A stretch of 64,000 nt of DNA from Microcebus murinus (Eukaryota > Chordata > Mammalia > Primates > Cheirogaleidae). Below, piece after piece: positions 61,201 to 64,000 of the stretch. The translations under genes and the position numbers were made by a program. Where the stretch lies: the NCBI RefSeq assembly GCF_040939455.1, contig NC_134126.1, positions 124,001 through 188,000 on the forward strand, read 5' to 3'. The notes beneath the pieces were generated by a model. That model was not told the DNA's origin. It made no database searches and was given only the letters and a program-made list of their open reading frames with translations. Every line of letters starts with the position of its first letter. Position 1 is the stretch's first letter.

Positions 61201-64000
61201 CAGATCCGCACTGCGCCCTGCCTGCCGGTCTCCCGTGGGCGAGTGGACACAGCCAGATCAGCACTGCGCCCTGCCTGACCGTCTGCCGTCAGTGAGTGGA
61301 CACAGCCAGATCCACACTGCGCCCTGCCTGCCCGTCTCCAGTTGGCGAGTGGACACAGCCAGATCCGGACTGCGCCCTGCCTGCCCGTCTGCCGTGGGCG
61401 AGTGGACACAGCCAGATCCGCACTGCGCCCTGCCTGACCGTCTGCCGTGGGTGAGTGGACACAGCCAGATCCGCACTGCGCCCTGCCTGCCCGTCTGCCG
61501 TGGGCGAGTGGACACAGCCAGATCCGCACTGCGCCTTGCCTGCCCATCTCACGTGGGTGAGTGGACACAGCCAGATCCGCACTGCGCCCTACATGCCCGT
61601 CTCCCGTGGGTGAGTGGTCACAGCCAGATCCGCACTGCACCCTGCCTGACCGTCCTTCGTGGGTGAGTGGACACCGCCAGATCCGCACTGCGCCCTGCCT
61701 GCCCGTCTGCCGTGGGCGAGCGGACCCAGCCAGATCCGCACTGCGCCCTGCCTGCCCGTCTCCCGTGGGCGAGTGGACACAGCCAGATCCGCACTGCGCC
61801 CTGCCTGCCCGTCTCCAGTGGGCGAGTGGACACAGCCAGATCCGGACTGCGCCCTGCCTGCCCGTCTGCCGTGGGCGAGTGGACACAGCCACATCCGGAC
61901 TGCGCCCTGCCTGCCCGTCTGCCGTGGGCGAGTGGACACAGCCAGATCCGCAATGCGCCCTGCCTGACCGTCTGCCGTGGGTGAGTGGACACAGCCAGAT
62001 CCGCTCTGCGCCCTGCCAGGCCATCTCCCGTGGGCGAGTGGACACAGCCAGATCCGCACTGCGCCCTGCCTGCCCGTCTCCCGTCGGTGAGTGGACACAG
62101 CCAGATCCGTACTGCGCCCTGCCTGACCGCCTGTCGTGGGTGAGTGGACACAGCCAGATCCGCACTGCGCCCTGCCTGACCGTCTGCCGTGGGTGAGTGG
62201 ACACAGCCAGATCCGCACTGCGCCCTGCCTGCCCGTCTGCCGTGGGTGAGTGGATACAGCCAGATTCGCACTGCGCCCTGCCTGACCGTCTCCCGTGGGT
62301 GAGTGGACACAGCCAGATCCGCCCTGCGCCTTGCCTGCCCATCTCACGTGGGTGAGTGGACACAGCCAGAACCGCACTGCGCCCTACCTGCCCGTCTCCC
62401 GTGGGTGAGTGGACACGGCCAGATCCGCACTGCACCCTGCCTGACCGTCCTTCGTGGGTGAGTGGACACCGCCAGATCCGCACTGCGCCCTGCCTGCCCG
62501 TCTCCCGTGGGTGAGTGGACACAGCCAGATCCTCACTGCGCCCTGCCTGCCCGTCTCCCGTCGGTGAGTGGACACAGCCAGATCCGCACTGCGCACTGCC
62601 TGCCCCTCTCCCGTGGGTGAGTGGACACAGCCAGATCCGCACTACGCCCTGCCTGCCCGTCTGTCGTGGGCGAGTGGACACAGCCTGATCCGCACTGCGC
62701 ACTGCCTGACTCTCTGCCGAGGGTGAGTGTACACAGCCAGATCCGCACTGCTCTCTGCCTGACCGTCTGCCGTGGGTGAGTGGACACAGCCAGATCCACA
62801 CTGCGCCCTGCCTGCCCGTCTGCCGTGGGCGAGCGGACACAGCCAGATCCGAACTGCGCACTGCCTGACCATCTGCCGTGGGTGAGTGGACACAGCCAGA
62901 TCCGCACTGCGCCCTGCCTGACCGCCTGTCGTGGGTGAGTGGACACAGCCAGATCCGCACTGCGACCTGCCTGCCCGTCTGCCGTGGGTGAGTGGACACA
63001 GCCAGATCCGCACTGCGCCCTGCCTGATCGTCTGCCATCGGTGAGTGGACACAGCCAGATCCGCACTGCGCCCTGCCTGCCCGTATGCCATGGGCGAGTG
63101 GACACAGCCCGATCCGCACTGCGCCCTGCCTGCCCGTCTGCCGTGGGCGAGTGGACACAGCCAGATCCGCACTGCGCCTTGCCTGCCCATCTCACGTGGG
63201 TGAGTGGACACAGCCAGATCCGCACTGCGCCCTACATGCCCGTCTCCCGTGGGTGAGTGGACACAGCCAGATCCGCACTGCACCCTGCCTGACCGTCCTT
63301 CGTGGGTGAGTGGACACCGCCAGATCCGCACTGCGCCCTGCCTGCCCGTCTGCCGTGGGCGAGCGGACCCAGCCAGATCCGCACTGCGCCCTGCCTGCCC
63401 GTCTCCAGTGGGCGAGTGGACACAGCCAGATCCGGACTGCGCCCTGCCTGCCCGTCTGCCGTGGGCGAGTGGACACAGCCAGATCCGCACTGCGCCCTGC
63501 CTGACCGCCTGCCGTGGGTGAGTGGACACAGCCAGATCCGCACTGCGCCCTGCATGCCCGTCACCCGTGGGCGAGTGGACACAGCCAGATCCGCACTGCG
63601 CCCTGCCTGCCCGTCTGCCGTGGGTGAGTGGATACAGCCAGATTCGCACTGCGCCCTGCCTGACCGTCTGCCGTGGGTGAGTGGACACAGCCAGATCCGC
63701 AATGCGCCCTGCCTGACCGTCTGCTGTGGGTGAGTGGACACAGCGAGATCCGCACTGCGCCCTGCCAGGCCATCTCCCGTGGGCGAGTGGACACAGCCAG
63801 ATCCGCACTGCGCCCTGCCTGCCCGTCTCCCGTCGGTGAGTGGACACAGCCAGATCCGCACTGCGCCCTGCCTGACCGCCTGTCGTGGGTGAGTGGACAC
63901 AGCCAGATCCGCACTGCGCCCTGCCTGACCGTCTGCCGTGGGTGAGTGGACACAGCCAGATCCGCACTGCGCCCTGCCTGCCCGTCTGCCGTGGGTGAGT
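49270..64000 (+). repeat. 53-bp GC-rich minisatellite, about 278 copies
   Basis: The unit is approximately GTGAGTGGACACAGCCAG, ATCCGCACTGCGCCCTGCCT, GACCGTCTGCCGTGG, 53 bp. The array starts with degenerate copies at about 49,270 and runs off the window. Variation lies mostly in the last 20 bp (GACCGTCTGCC, GCCCGTCTCCC, GACCGCCTGTC, GCCCATCTCAC, GACCGTCCTTC, AGGCCATCTCCC). A few units are shortened (50,530; 55,455; 59,460). Long frames appear on the minus strand because the consensus has no stop in any minus frame. I find no sign of a gene. Confidence 0.97.

Noticed and set aside
49270..64000. CRISPR-like appearance of regularly spaced repeats
   Set aside because: The units are directly contiguous, with no unique spacers, and the DNA is primate.

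Overview
The window is primate genomic DNA, most likely from a strepsirrhine (lemur or loris). It holds no intact protein-coding gene. The main clue to the host is six Alu copies whose middle carries the TTGGCCAATTAATTTCTTTC...TATTTATAGTAGAGAC linker, which I know from lemur and galago Alus. LINE-1, MIR and a betaretrovirus-like endogenous provirus support a primate. Almost everything here is repetitive, as expected of a subtelomeric, pericentromeric or acrocentric-arm segment.

Region 1 (1-23,060) is a head-to-tail macrosatellite of six 3.82-3.84 kb units. Each unit carries one 121-bp sequence that is clearly 5S rRNA but has the same 14 substitutions relative to human 5S in all six copies. 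A GC- and CpG-rich block precedes each 5S and T-runs follow it. Each unit also contains a 3'-terminal LINE-1 fragment split by a 1.55 kb insertion, with the same 10-bp sequence at both junctions. That insertion begins with telomere-like sequence and includes a ~46-bp GC-rich minisatellite and a GGA tract. The units fall into at least two subtypes in the order A-B-A-B-B, followed by a mosaic unit.

Region 2 (23,060-24,004) is a diverged, truncated edge unit ending in an inverted copy of the LINE-1 fragment. Region 3 (24,005-25,607) is apparently single-copy DNA with two MIR elements.

Region 4 (25,608-49,250) is an AT-rich satellite of degenerate ~140-bp monomers, many carrying the dyad GTTCTTTATGAAAGAAC. 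It was invaded by a 5'-truncated minus-strand LINE-1 (26,897-31,763, flanked by target duplications), by Alus, and by a minus-strand betaretrovirus-like provirus (39,884-46,273) with two LTRs, no recognisable gag, and broken pro, pol and env. The satellite flips orientation at about 47,905.

Region 5 (49,270-64,000, running off the end) is a minisatellite of about 278 copies of a 53-bp GC-rich unit, with kilobase-scale internal duplications. Long minus-strand reading frames there are a by-product of a unit with no stop codon in any minus frame.

The strongest candidate for something new is the homogenised variant-5S macrosatellite. It could be a lineage-specific 5S rDNA class, a pseudogene array kept uniform by concerted evolution, or a source of a non-standard Pol III transcript.
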